DNA of 37,500 nt from an uncultured Pelosinus sp. (lineage in GTDB: Bacteria > Bacillota > Negativicutes > UMGS1260): the NCBI GenBank assembly GCA_900550105.1, contig URQW01000025.1:1-37500 (forward strand), given 5' to 3'. The notes below the pieces were generated by a model, which had not been told where the DNA came from, did not search any database, and saw only the letters and a list, made by a program, of their open reading frames with translations. This document shows, piece by piece, positions 6,276 to 15,348 of the stretch (position 1 is the stretch's first letter; every line of letters starts with the position of its first letter). The position numbers and the translations under genes were made by a program.

Positions 6276-8972
6276 ATGCTGCATAATCAAGAAGGGGTCG
6301 CTCCAGATACTTTGTTTGCTGAGAAGAAGCACATTCAAGCCTTATTTGACGCTGCTGTTCCGGCGCTTGCTGTAATGAATGATAAAGGCGAACTTGTTTT
6401 TGTGAATCATAATTTTTTAACGTTGTTTCAAGTCGAAGCGGACGAGCAGATTATCGGCAGGCCTTTTTCCTCTCTGTTTGAAGCAGTAGAAGACGAAGTT
6501 GGGGAAACGGGCGAACAGCGCGAACAGACAGTTGCGTTACTGCTGCCAGAACTGGTGCAGAAACTTTTTACCCAAAATCGTCCATCCTATAATATTGAAT
6601 TGAAGCTGCGGATTGAACGGCCTGGCTGTAAGAGTTCGCCCTGGCTTAGAATCAATATTACTGAACTAAAATGGAATGAACGGCAGGCTCTTGTTTCGAT
6701 TGAGAATATTACGAAGCATAAGGAAATCGAAGCCGATTTGATGAAATACTGGAATTTGTATCTTACGTTTTTTGAGAATTTTCCGACATTAATCTGGCGT
6801 TCTGGGCCAGACGGACGGTGTGATTATTTCAATAAGAGCTGGCTGGCTTTTACTGGCAAGAATCTCGAGGAGGAAAGAGGCGATGGGTGGAGCGCTGACA
6901 TACATCCTGCTGATCGAGCTCGCTGTATTCTGACCTATCAGCAAAATTTTGCCGCGCGGCAGGATTTTGAAATCGAATACCGCCGCTTGCGCTATGATGG
7001 GGAGTATCGCTGGGTTCTCGATATGGGGAAACCCTTTCGCGGTCTTGATGGGGTTTTTGCTGGTTATATTGGCTCGGTTCATGATATTACGGAACGAAAA
7101 AATGCGACAGAAGGTTTAAAGCGCTATGAGCTTTTGGCGGAAAAAGCGAGTGATATCATTTTGTTCACTGACAGTCAAGGGCGGATTATTGATGCGAATA
7201 GTGCAGCATTATCAGTGTACGGCTACAGCCGTGAAGAGCTTTTAGACAAAACTGTTTTTGATTTACGTCAGTCGAAACCAGCAGATTACGAAAAAATTCT
7301 TAAAGAAATTGAAGAGTCAGATCAACATGGGCTGCTATTTGAGGCGATACATTATAAGAAAAATGGCGAATCGTTTCCTATCGAAGTCAGCTCTCAGGGA
7401 ACGGAGCTTAGCGGTCGCCGCATGATTGTCAGCATTATTCGTGATATTACGGAAAGACGTAAGGTTGAGCTGATGAAACAGAAGGCGATTGCGGCCGAAA
7501 CGGCAGCCAACCGAGCTAAAAGCGAATTTTTAGCTAATATGAGTCATGAAATTCGCACTCCCTTAAATGGAATTTTGGGGATGATTGAACTGACCCTATT
7601 AGGAAATCCCAGTGCCGACCAAAAAGAAAATTTGACCATTGCGAAGACTTGTGCAAATTCTTTGCTCAAAATTATTGATGATGTTCTTGATTTTTCTAAA
7701 ATGGAAGCAGGTAAAGTTACGTTAGAAAACGTGAACTTTTCGGTTCGCGATACCTTTGAAAGTGTGATTAAGGCCCATGGAGCTCGGGCCGAAAGTAAGG
7801 GATTGTCCCTTTACTATCAGTTTGCGGCAAATTTACCGCAGACTCTTAGGGGAGATCCCCATCGGTTACAACAAGTTCTCAATAATCTTTTGGGAAATGC
7901 AATCAAGTTTACAGAACAAGGGAAAATTACTGTAACAGCTGAATGTAAAAACCTCGATATAGATCAGTGCAATTTGCTTGTTACCGTAACTGATAGCGGG
8001 ATCGGTATTTCGGCGGAAGAACAAAAACTATTGTTTCAAAGCTTTTCGCAGGTTGACGGCTCTCATACGCGTAAGTACGGCGGCACCGGTTTAGGACTCG
8101 CTATATCGAAACAGCTTGTCGAGCTTATGGGGGGAACCATTACGGTAGAAAGTGCGAAAGGACAAGGCAGTACCTTTTCTTTTCATATTCCCTGCATTCG
8201 TTCCGAACAGGCAGTGGTAGTGGAGGAGCCGCAGCGGTCTAAAACGAAGCGAGCTTTAACCATACTGTTAGCCGAAGATAATTTACAGAATCAGATTGTT
8301 TTAAAGCTGATTCTCAATGAGCTAGGACATCAAGTCATTGTGGCAGGAAATGGTTTGGAGGCTTTACAGCGCCGTAAAGAAGGAAATTTTGATGCTATTT
8401 TGATGGATATTCAAATGCCGGAAATGGATGGCATGGAGGCGACTCTGGCGATTCGAGCCTATGAAACGGAACAAGAAATACCGGCTGTCCCCATTATTGC
8501 TTTAACAGCTCATGCGCTGCAAGGCGATAAAGAACGATTTCTTGCCCTAGGGATGGATGAGTATTTGGCGAAACCCGTATCAATGGAGCGGCTGGAAATG
8601 ATTTTATCAGATCTGGCGGAATCAAGTGCTTTGTTGTGGCGCGAGAAACGGCTTAGGGAACAGCACGAGCCGAAAGTGAAGTTATCGCAAGAACAAGTCC
8701 AGCAAATTTTGTATGATTTGTTTGAGGCAATAGACCAACTACAGTCGCTGTTGGCCTCGGGAAATATAGATCGTTTAGAAGCGGCCGCCGACCAAATTCG
8801 TCACAGTGCTGACAAAGGCAGATTTGAAACAGTTCGCAGCCTTGCTTTTAAAATTGCCTTAGCAATTCGGCGTGGCTTATTTAGCGATATTCCACCATTA
8901 ATTGGCACGATGGAAGAAGATCTGCGCAATTTCATGAAGGTGCGCAATTTTGTCGAAAAAAGAAATAAATAA
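6276..8972 (+). CDS. Hybrid sensor histidine kinase/response regulator with three PAS domains
   Basis: This 898-residue cytoplasmic sensor has no obvious membrane segment. PAS-like modules lie at about 20-145, 155-275 and 285-400. The last two each end in a HDITERK or RDITERR element. The HisKA block carries His424 in FLANMSHEIRTPLNG. The ATPase boxes are LGNAIKFT (N), DSGIGIS (G1) and GGTGLGLAIS (G2). A receiver domain (about 665-790) has Asp711 in MDIQMPEMDGM and the Lys in YLAKPV. The last 100 residues resemble an HPt helical bundle, but the expected phospho-His position is Asp839 (ADQIRHSA), so phosphotransfer through it is doubtful. It sits just upstream of the chemosensory operon and after an MFS gene. 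Its output partner is not obvious. Confidence 0.93.
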   Translation: MLHNQEGVAPDTLFAEKKHIQALFDAAVPALAVMNDKGELVFVNHNFLTLFQVEADEQIIGRPFSSLFEAVEDEVGETGEQREQTVALLLPELVQKLFTQNRPSYNIELKLRIERPGCKSSPWLRINITELKWNERQALVSIENITKHKEIEADLMKYWNLYLTFFENFPTLIWRSGPDGRCDYFNKSWLAFTGKNLEEERGDGWSADIHPADRARCILTYQQNFAARQDFEIEYRRLRYDGEYRWVLDMGKPFRGLDGVFAGYIGSVHDITERKNATEGLKRYELLAEKASDIILFTDSQGRIIDANSAALSVYGYSREELLDKTVFDLRQSKPADYEKILKEIEESDQHGLLFEAIHYKKNGESFPIEVSSQGTELSGRRMIVSIIRDITERRKVELMKQKAIAAETAANRAKSEFLANMSHEIRTPLNGILGMIELTLLGNPSADQKENLTIAKTCANSLLKIIDDVLDFSKMEAGKVTLENVNFSVRDTFESVIKAHGARAESKGLSLYYQFAANLPQTLRGDPHRLQQVLNNLLGNAIKFTEQGKITVTAECKNLDIDQCNLLVTVTDSGIGISAEEQKLLFQSFSQVDGSHTRKYGGTGLGLAISKQLVELMGGTITVESAKGQGSTFSFHIPCIRSEQAVVVEEPQRSKTKRALTILLAEDNLQNQIVLKLILNELGHQVIVAGNGLEALQRRKEGNFDAILMDIQMPEMDGMEATLAIRAYETEQEIPAVPIIALTAHALQGDKERFLALGMDEYLAKPVSMERLEMILSDLAESSALLWREKRLREQHEPKVKLSQEQVQQILYDLFEAIDQLQSLLASGNIDRLEAAADQIRHSADKGRFETVRSLAFKIALAIRRGLFSDIPPLIGTMEEDLRNFMKVRNFVEKRNK

Positions 8973-8994
8973 TAGAAAAATATCATAAAAAGTA

Positions 8995-9023
8995 TTGACA
9001 CTTTTTGCAAGATTCGCTACTAT
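8995..9023 (+). promoter_or_regulatory. Sigma-A promoter for the TetR-chemosensory operon
   Basis: A consensus -35 TTGACA (8995-9000), a 17-bp spacer and the -10 box TACTAT (9018-9023) are visible. Transcription would start near 9030, just inside the palindrome described at 9031-9050. Confidence 0.8.
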
Positions 9024-9030
9024 TGAAAGT

Positions 9031-9050
9031 AGGTAAGTTAGGACTAACCT
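9031..9050. promoter_or_regulatory. 20-bp imperfect palindrome, probable TetR operator
   Basis: AGGTAAGTTAGGACTAACCT has 7 of 10 self-complementary pairs, with arms AGGTnAGT/ACTnACCT. It lies at the expected transcription start and 13 bases before the TetR start codon. TetR-family repressors commonly bind such sites in their own promoters. Binding here is inferred from position and symmetry. Confidence 0.6.
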
Positions 9051-9063
9051 TCTAGAGGTGCCT

Positions 9064-9645
9064 ATGAATGATGTGACGGAAAGAGTAAGCCGCCGGGATA
9101 AAATCATACAAGCGGCTGTGGCGCTGTTTGAGGAAGCGGGGACCAACGGACTTACTACGAAAGAAATTGCTAGAAGGCAGGCTGTGACAGAACCTGTAAT
9201 CTACAAATACTTTTCTGGCAAAAAAGCAATTATTGCTGAACTGTTGAAGTGCTGTCGGACTTTTGATGAGCAAATCGAACAAGCACTACAGGCAGAGGGA
9301 CTGCGAGGTAAGAAGGGAATTTTTTATGTCATGGAACAGTATGGTCAGACCTATGAAAAAACGCCTTATCTAAGTACCATACTTTTTTCTTTTGACTTGT
9401 TTCGCTATGACAGCGATTTAAAAGAAAACATCGATCAACTGATAGCGAAACGTCAAGTTCTCTTCCAGAATCTTGTTACGCAGGCAGTAGCCAGGAATGA
9501 AATGGTAATTCCCATGACTTCCCAGGCTGCTGCTGATTTGTTTTTAGGGACTCTTTATGCTGGTACGTTGCGATGGAATTTGGAAGAACGTCGCTTTAAT
9601 CTGGCAGAATGGCTTAGAGCAAGTATAGCTGTTTTGTTTCATTAA
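9064..9645 (+). CDS. TetR-family transcriptional regulator
   Basis: The protein has 193 residues. The TetR DNA-binding domain covers about residues 8-55 (RRDKIIQAAVALFEEAGTNG, then TTKEIARRQAVTEPVIYKYF), and the rest is a helical ligand domain of unknown specificity. The ATG at 9064 has AGAGG at 9054-9058 five bases upstream. A GTG at 9058 in the same frame overlaps that site and is rejected. The cheA start is 32 bases downstream with no terminator, so the regulator heads the chemosensory operon. Together with the palindrome in its promoter this suggests it represses the whole operon until a ligand is present. Both the ligand and the regulation are inferred. Confidence 0.9.
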   Translation: MNDVTERVSRRDKIIQAAVALFEEAGTNGLTTKEIARRQAVTEPVIYKYFSGKKAIIAELLKCCRTFDEQIEQALQAEGLRGKKGIFYVMEQYGQTYEKTPYLSTILFSFDLFRYDSDLKENIDQLIAKRQVLFQNLVTQAVARNEMVIPMTSQAAADLFLGTLYAGTLRWNLEERRFNLAEWLRASIAVLFH

Positions 9646-9677
9646 ACGATGGTTTCTTGAGAAAAGAGGCGATGAGA

Positions 9678-11768
9678 ATGGCGGATGATGATATAGGCCG
9701 CGAGCCGATGCTTGAAATGTATTTATTTGAATCAAGCCAACTAACGGAACAGCTCGAAGAAATTATTCTCCGTTGTGAGAAGGAAGCTCATTTTACAGAA
9801 GAAGCTATCAATGAAATTTTTCGTATCATGCATACCATTAAGGGATCTTCAGCGATGATGCTATTTAATGATGTTTCGCGGTTAGCGCATTCTTTGGAAG
9901 ATCTGTTCTTTTTTATTCGTAAAAATCCTAATATTCAAATTAATTATGATGCTATATCAGATTTAGTGCTTACTGGCCTAGACTTTATCAAAGAGGAAAC
10001 TGGCAAAATTGCCAGCGGCGAGAAAGCCGATGGTGTAGCAGACGGATTGATTACCAATAATAAGGCTTTTTTGGAAACCATGAAAGCTGGCAGTAATAGT
10101 TACGAAACCCCGATTGCGCCAAAAGAAGAAAAACAGCCCATGTATTATATTAGCGCTTATCCAGCGAAGGGAGTGCCTGATAGCCAAAAGTATACTGTCC
10201 GTATTTTTTTTGAAGAAGATTGCCAGATGGAAAATGTACGAGCCTATATGATTGTTCATAATCTCAAAGAGTGTGTCTCTGAACTGTATCATATTCCGCC
10301 TGAAATTGTCGATAAGCCGGAAAGTGCTGAAATCATTCATGATAATGGTTTTTTACTTTGTTTTGCCACGACAGCGCCGCAGGGCGAAATTGAAAGTCTC
10401 TTAAGTCAAACCGCGTTTATGCGAAAAATTGAGCTGAATCTAGTAGATCATTATCCACCGGAAATTACTGCTTTAATAGAGCCAAAACCGGTAATTCAGC
10501 TTGATGATAGAATATCGGAAGAACCAGAAAAGCCGCAAAAAGCAGCGAAAACCGTTCCTGTAAGTCAGGGAGATCGCAGTGAAAAAGAAGGTACAGCCAG
10601 ACAGCAGAATATGATCAGCGTTGCTGTAAATAAACTTGATATGCTGATGGATATTGTTGGCGAAATTGTCATATCTGAAGCAATGGTCATCAAAAATCCT
10701 GACTTAGCGGGATTGTCGCTGGACCATTTCAATAAAGCCGCCAGGCAATTGCGTAAATTAACGGATGAATTGCAAGATGTAGTCATGTCGATTCGCATGG
10801 TGCCTGTTTCACTTGTGTTTCATAAAATGAACCGAATTGTGCGTGATATGAGTAAGCGCTTGGGAAAAGACGTCGACTTGGAGATTCTTGGTGAGACAAC
10901 AGAAGTTGATAAAAATATTATTGACCACTTATCAGATCCCTTGATGCATTTGATTCGCAATGCCATGGACCACGGGCTGGAAAATCCGGCAGAACGTTTG
11001 GCGGCAGGTAAAAATGAGCAAGGCCGCTTGACGTTAGAAGCCAAAAATGTCGGCGGCGAAGTGTGGATTATGGTACGTGACGATGGTAAAGGGATGAGTC
11101 GAGAAAAAATATTGAAAAAGGCTAAGGAACAGGGCTTAATCAATCGTCCTGATCAAGAGATGAGTGATAAAGAGGTTTTTTCCCTGATTCTGTTGCCAGG
11201 TTTTTCAACCAAAGAACAGGTGACTGAATTTTCCGGTCGCGGCGTCGGGATGGATGTGGTGACCAAGAATATTGAAAAAATTGGTGGTTCCATAACGATT
11301 GAAAGCGAGTTTGGTCGGGGAAGTGAGATTACGGTAAAAATTCCGTTGACTCTAGCAATAATTAACGGGATTGAGATTGGCGTTGGCAAGGCTCGCTATA
11401 CAATTGCTACGACTGCGATTAAAGAATCGTTTCGACCTGACCCTGATGCAGTGATTTGCGATGCTTCTGGTCATGAACTCATTATGATTCGCGGTCAATG
11501 TTATCCGGTACTTAGGCTACATAGCCTGTTTAACCGGCACGATGGGCTTACGGAGTTGACTGAGGGAATTATGATTATGATTGAAAATGATACGAAAGCA
11601 GCTTGTTTATTTGCTGACAAATTGATTGGCGAGCAGCAGGTTGTTGTGAAAGCATTGCCGCGTTATTTAAAAAAGGTACGAGGTATTGCTGGCTGTACAA
11701 TTCTTGGCGATGGCGGCATCAGCCTGATTTTAGACAGTAATGAAATTTTGACAGAATATCTAACTTGA
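9678..11768 (+). CDS. cheA: Chemotaxis histidine kinase CheA
   Basis: CheA autophosphorylates on an HPt histidine and passes the phosphate to CheY and CheB. In this 696-residue protein the P1 domain has His52 in MHTIKGSSAMM. A CheY-binding P2-like domain lies at about 155-255 and a charged linker at 260-305. The dimerisation domain starts near 311 (VNKLDMLMDIVGEIV). The ATPase has NAMDHGLENP (N), DDGKGMS (G1) and GRGVGMDVV (G2). The CheW-like P5 domain is at about 550-690. The start at ATG 9678 is set by AAGAGG at 9664-9669, 8 bases upstream. An ATG at 9672 and a TTG at 9657 are too close to or overlap that site. cheW follows after 21 bases. Confidence 0.95.
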   Translation: MADDDIGREPMLEMYLFESSQLTEQLEEIILRCEKEAHFTEEAINEIFRIMHTIKGSSAMMLFNDVSRLAHSLEDLFFFIRKNPNIQINYDAISDLVLTGLDFIKEETGKIASGEKADGVADGLITNNKAFLETMKAGSNSYETPIAPKEEKQPMYYISAYPAKGVPDSQKYTVRIFFEEDCQMENVRAYMIVHNLKECVSELYHIPPEIVDKPESAEIIHDNGFLLCFATTAPQGEIESLLSQTAFMRKIELNLVDHYPPEITALIEPKPVIQLDDRISEEPEKPQKAAKTVPVSQGDRSEKEGTARQQNMISVAVNKLDMLMDIVGEIVISEAMVIKNPDLAGLSLDHFNKAARQLRKLTDELQDVVMSIRMVPVSLVFHKMNRIVRDMSKRLGKDVDLEILGETTEVDKNIIDHLSDPLMHLIRNAMDHGLENPAERLAAGKNEQGRLTLEAKNVGGEVWIMVRDDGKGMSREKILKKAKEQGLINRPDQEMSDKEVFSLILLPGFSTKEQVTEFSGRGVGMDVVTKNIEKIGGSITIESEFGRGSEITVKIPLTLAIINGIEIGVGKARYTIATTAIKESFRPDPDAVICDASGHELIMIRGQCYPVLRLHSLFNRHDGLTELTEGIMIMIENDTKAACLFADKLIGEQQVVVKALPRYLKKVRGIAGCTILGDGGISLILDSNEILTEYLT

Positions 11769-11789
11769 AGGAGAGGATGTGAGAAATGT

Positions 11790-12272
11790 ATGACCGACAG
11801 CGAAGAATTTACTTGGGAAGATACGCAGCAAGGCAAATATTTGACTTTTTTAATTGGCAAGGAAGAGTATGGTTTTGAGATTAAATATGTGACAGAAATT
11901 ATTGGAATTCAAGAAATTACCGAAGTACCTGAACTGCCTGACTACTTAAAAGGAATTATTAATTTACGCGGCAAGATAATTCCGGTAATGGATGTAAGAC
12001 TTCGGTTCAAAAAGGAACCTTGCGCCTATCATGACCGCACCTGTATCATTGTTATCGATATTCAGGGAGTTTCGATCGGACTGATTGTCGATCATGTTTC
12101 CGAGGTGGCGGAAATTGCTGTAGACCAAATTGTGGCACCACCGACGACAAAAACAGGATTTCATAACCGTTATATTAAGGGAATTGGAAAAAGCGGCAAT
12201 GGGGTAAAGCTGTTACTTGATTGTGACAAACTTTTAAATAATGACGAGATCAGCGCCCTGCAAGAATTGTAA
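11790..12272 (+). CDS. cheW: Chemotaxis adaptor CheW
   Basis: The 160-residue protein is a single CheW domain with two SH3-like barrels. It bridges receptors and CheA at the membrane-associated array. Family hallmarks seen are YLTFLIGKEEYGFEIKYVTE near the start, PDYLKGIINLRGKIIPVMD at about 50-70 and SIGLIVDHVSEV in the second half. The ATG at 11790 has a GAAGGAGAGG site about 13 bases upstream, a slightly long spacing. No better in-frame start exists nearby. It lies between cheA and the MCP gene, the normal order for a receptor-kinase operon. Confidence 0.93.
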   Translation: MTDSEEFTWEDTQQGKYLTFLIGKEEYGFEIKYVTEIIGIQEITEVPELPDYLKGIINLRGKIIPVMDVRLRFKKEPCAYHDRTCIIVIDIQGVSIGLIVDHVSEVAEIAVDQIVAPPTTKTGFHNRYIKGIGKSGNGVKLLLDCDKLLNNDEISALQEL

Positions 12273-12310
12273 GAGCATTACAGCTTAACAGAAAAGAGGG
12301 AGGCTTTTAT

Positions 12311-14518
12311 ATGCAATGGTTTTATAATTTAAAAATCATGCCCAAACTGCTCATTGCGTTTATTACGGTGGCTCTACTTACAGTTGTTGTTGGTTTATTT
12401 AGTGTTTATAAAATTAATGAACTTGATAACCGCAATACCTTTATGTATGAAAAGCAAACTGTACCAATCTCTATAATTCAGGATATGACCCGGGTTTTTC
12501 AACAGATACGAAATGACCTGCTTGAACTGACTTTGGCGGAGACGCCAGAAGCGAGAAATGAACTATTAAAACGGGTTGCCGCGAGCCGAGAGTCTATGGG
12601 AAAATATTCTGATCAAATAGGTGCAACTGTTGTTTCTGCCGAAATGCGGGCGCAATATGAAAAGTATCTTCAGGCTCGCAAAGACTACGCCGTTTATGTT
12701 GAAAAGATAACGAATCTGGTCATGAGCGGCAACTCTACGGCAGCTAGAGCGTTTATGAATGGCGAGGGAGCTAAGGTTCAACAGCAGTATCAAGCTGAGC
12801 TTGATAAATTAGCTGATATGAAAGTGGAATCAGCCAAGAAAAATTCGGAAGTAAATACATATGAGGCTCGGATGGCTGTTACGATGGTTACCGCTTTGGT
12901 GGCAATTATAGCGATCTTGGCTATTTTATTCGGCTGGTTTATTGCCAGAAATATTAGTAAGCCTGTCAATCAACTCGTGGAAAATGCTAAGCTGTTAGCG
13001 CAGGGAAATATTGACGTACATATTCAAAATGATAACAAGGATGAGGTCGGGATTTTAGCGGAAGCCTTAAAGATGTTGGCCGAGCATATTAGGCAGGCTG
13101 CTGCTACGGCGGAACGGATTGCTGCAGGAGACTTGTCAGCACAAGTCGTTGTTCGTTCGCAAGATGACGTGTTAGGCAAAAGTCTTAAAAACTGTACCGA
13201 TAATATTGCCGCCTTAGCTGCTGATGCGAACTTTCTGGTGGGAGCAGCTCTAGCCGGACGCTTGTCGACCCGGGCTGACAGTATGAAGCATCAAGGCGAA
13301 TATCGGCGCATTGTTGACGGCGTAAATCAGACGATTGACGCCATTGTCGCGCCAGTCGAAGAAGCGGCGGCTGTCTTGAAAGAAATGGCGGAAGGAAATC
13401 TTTCGATTCGAGTGACTGGAGAATATCAGGGCGATCATGCCGAGATCAAAACAGCCTTAAATACAACACTTGACGCAATTTCTGGTTATGTCGAGGAAAT
13501 TTCCCGTATTTTAGGGAAAATGTCAAATTCTGATTTAGATGTGGCTATTTACAATGAGTATAAAGGCGATTTTGCACAGATTAAAACAGCTTTAAATTCA
13601 ATTATCAATTCTTTTAATGAAGTGTTTAGTGATATTAATCACGCCTCTGATCAGGTTGCTTCCGGGTCACGCCAAGTTTCTGACGGCAGTCAGGCTTTAT
13701 CACAAGGAGCAACTGAACAGGCTAGCGCGGTGGAAGAACTGACCGTATCAATTGGACAAGTGGCTAGTCAAACGAAAGACAATGCCCTTAATGCCAATAA
13801 AGCCAATGAATTATCCCTAAAAGCCAAAGAACATGCTGATGAAGGCAATCAACATATGCGGCTTATGTTGAAGTCTATGGAAGAAATTAATGAATCGTCA
13901 GCCAAAATTTCTAAAATTATTAAAGTAATTGATGAAATTGCTTTCCAGACGAATATTCTGGCCCTAAATGCAGCAGTCGAAGCGGCTAGAGCGGGACAAC
14001 ATGGCAAGGGCTTTGCTGTTGTAGCAGAAGAAGTACGCAACTTGGCAGCTAGAAGCGCCAATGCTGCGAAGGAAACGACGGAACTTATTGAAGGATCTGT
14101 GAAAAATGTAGATGATGGTACGCAAACAGCCAATGATACGGCGCGTGCTTTGGAAGAAATTATTGATGATGTAGCTAATGTGGCCGGACTTGTAGGCGAT
14201 ATAGCTGCCGCCTCAAACGAACAGGCTACGGCGATTGCCCAAATTAACAAAGGAATTGAACAAGTATCACAGGTTGTACAGACCAATTCTGCGACAGCCG
14301 AAGAAAGCGCTGCCGCTAGCGAAGAATTATCAGGGCAGGCTGAATTGTTAAAAGGTATGATTGCTAAATTTCACCTAAAAGGTCATGATGGCGCTTCTTT
14401 TCATAAGATGACGCCCGAAATAAGTTCTTACGAATCGAAATCAGTAAAACCGTCGAAAGGCGGCGGGGTACAGAAGCCACGCATTGCCTTGAGCGACCAT
14501 GAATTCGGGAAATACTAG
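12311..14518 (+). CDS. Methyl-accepting chemotaxis protein with several HAMP-like repeats
   Basis: This 735-residue membrane receptor has a first membrane helix at about 12-34, an extracytoplasmic four-helix-bundle sensor (about 35-188, 4HB_MCP type) and a second helix at about 190-212. The canonical HAMP domain follows (SKPVNQLVENAKLLAQGNID). At least two or three further HAMP-like units follow (AAGDLSAQVVVRSQDDVLG, AEGNLSIRVTGEYQGDHAEI, SNSDLDVAIYNEYKGDF), making a poly-HAMP stalk. The signalling tip is EIAFQTNILALNAAVEAARAG at about 540-560. The C-terminus ends in HEFGKY and lacks an NWETF-like tether for CheR. GGGAGG lies 8 bases before the ATG. The ligand is unknown; genetic linkage suggests it works with the CheA/CheW next to it. 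Confidence 0.94.
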   Translation: MQWFYNLKIMPKLLIAFITVALLTVVVGLFSVYKINELDNRNTFMYEKQTVPISIIQDMTRVFQQIRNDLLELTLAETPEARNELLKRVAASRESMGKYSDQIGATVVSAEMRAQYEKYLQARKDYAVYVEKITNLVMSGNSTAARAFMNGEGAKVQQQYQAELDKLADMKVESAKKNSEVNTYEARMAVTMVTALVAIIAILAILFGWFIARNISKPVNQLVENAKLLAQGNIDVHIQNDNKDEVGILAEALKMLAEHIRQAAATAERIAAGDLSAQVVVRSQDDVLGKSLKNCTDNIAALAADANFLVGAALAGRLSTRADSMKHQGEYRRIVDGVNQTIDAIVAPVEEAAAVLKEMAEGNLSIRVTGEYQGDHAEIKTALNTTLDAISGYVEEISRILGKMSNSDLDVAIYNEYKGDFAQIKTALNSIINSFNEVFSDINHASDQVASGSRQVSDGSQALSQGATEQASAVEELTVSIGQVASQTKDNALNANKANELSLKAKEHADEGNQHMRLMLKSMEEINESSAKISKIIKVIDEIAFQTNILALNAAVEAARAGQHGKGFAVVAEEVRNLAARSANAAKETTELIEGSVKNVDDGTQTANDTARALEEIIDDVANVAGLVGDIAAASNEQATAIAQINKGIEQVSQVVQTNSATAEESAAASEELSGQAELLKGMIAKFHLKGHDGASFHKMTPEISSYESKSVKPSKGGGVQKPRIALSDHEFGKY

Positions 14519-14526
14519 GTGGGATC

Positions 14527-15336
14527 ATGTTAGTCATCGGCGATAAGGAATTTAAGGCGTTGACAGATTATATTCAAAGTGAGTATGGGATTAATCTTAC
14601 GAAAAAACGCAACTTAATTGAAGGCCGTTTAAGCAGTATGCTGCTGGAAAAAGGTTTTACCAGTTTTCGCGACTATCTCGAAGCACTGTTTCGCGATCCG
14701 ACAAAACGAGAGCTAACGGAACTTGTCAATCGAGTTACGACAAACCATACCTTTTTTATGCGGGAAATCAGCCATTTTGAATATTTTCAAAAGCAGGTAC
14801 TGCCTTATCTGGCGTCAGTTGTAAAAAATAAAGATTTGCGTATTTGGAGCGCCGGCTGTTCCAGCGGCGAAGAACCTTATACTCTAGCTATGCTTTTAGC
14901 TGACTTTTTTGCGGAAGAGAAGTATCAATGGAATCGACAATTGTTGGCTACGGATATTTCAGTTCAAGTTCTCGAACAGGCCGAACAAGGTCTTTACGAC
15001 AGCGATGCGGTGCAGCAAATACCTGCTAGTTGGCGGCTCAATTATTTTGAAAAAGTCAATCGTGACGCTTTTCAAATTGTTAAAGAATTACGGCGGGAAG
15101 TTGTATTTCGTCTGTTTAATTTGATGGATCCCTTTCCTTTCCGTAAAAAATTTCATGTTATTTTTTGCCGTAATGTAATGATTTATTTTGACCAAGCAAC
15201 CAAAAATGAGCTCGTACGTAAATTTTACGAGGCGACAGAATCAGGCGGTTACTTGTTTATTGGCCATTCTGAGTCGCTTTCTCGCCAAGATACGCACTAT
15301 AAATATATTATGCCTGCCGTTTACCGGAAGGAATAG
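14527..15336 (+). CDS. cheR: Chemotaxis protein methyltransferase CheR
   Basis: CheR methylates glutamates on MCPs using S-adenosylmethionine. The 269-residue protein has the N-terminal helical domain (about 1-75) and the Rossmann methyltransferase domain. Typical motifs are NRVTTNHTFFMREISHFE, RIWSAGCSSGEEPYTLAM (SAM binding) and FHVIFCRNVMIYFDQ. The ending YLFIGHSESLS is also typical. GTGGGAT precedes the ATG, which lies 8 bases after the MCP stop codon. It should act on the MCP encoded upstream, which has no CheR-binding pentapeptide, so docking would be direct. Confidence 0.95.
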   Translation: MLVIGDKEFKALTDYIQSEYGINLTKKRNLIEGRLSSMLLEKGFTSFRDYLEALFRDPTKRELTELVNRVTTNHTFFMREISHFEYFQKQVLPYLASVVKNKDLRIWSAGCSSGEEPYTLAMLLADFFAEEKYQWNRQLLATDISVQVLEQAEQGLYDSDAVQQIPASWRLNYFEKVNRDAFQIVKELRREVVFRLFNLMDPFPFRKKFHVIFCRNVMIYFDQATKNELVRKFYEATESGGYLFIGHSESLSRQDTHYKYIMPAVYRKE

Positions 15337-15348
15337 GAGGCGAAGGCT

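Noticed and set aside
13849..14286. 145-codon open frame on the minus strand inside the MCP gene
   Set aside because: Its low-complexity Ala/Ser/Ile composition mirrors the MCP coiled coil on the other strand. It has no start signal.
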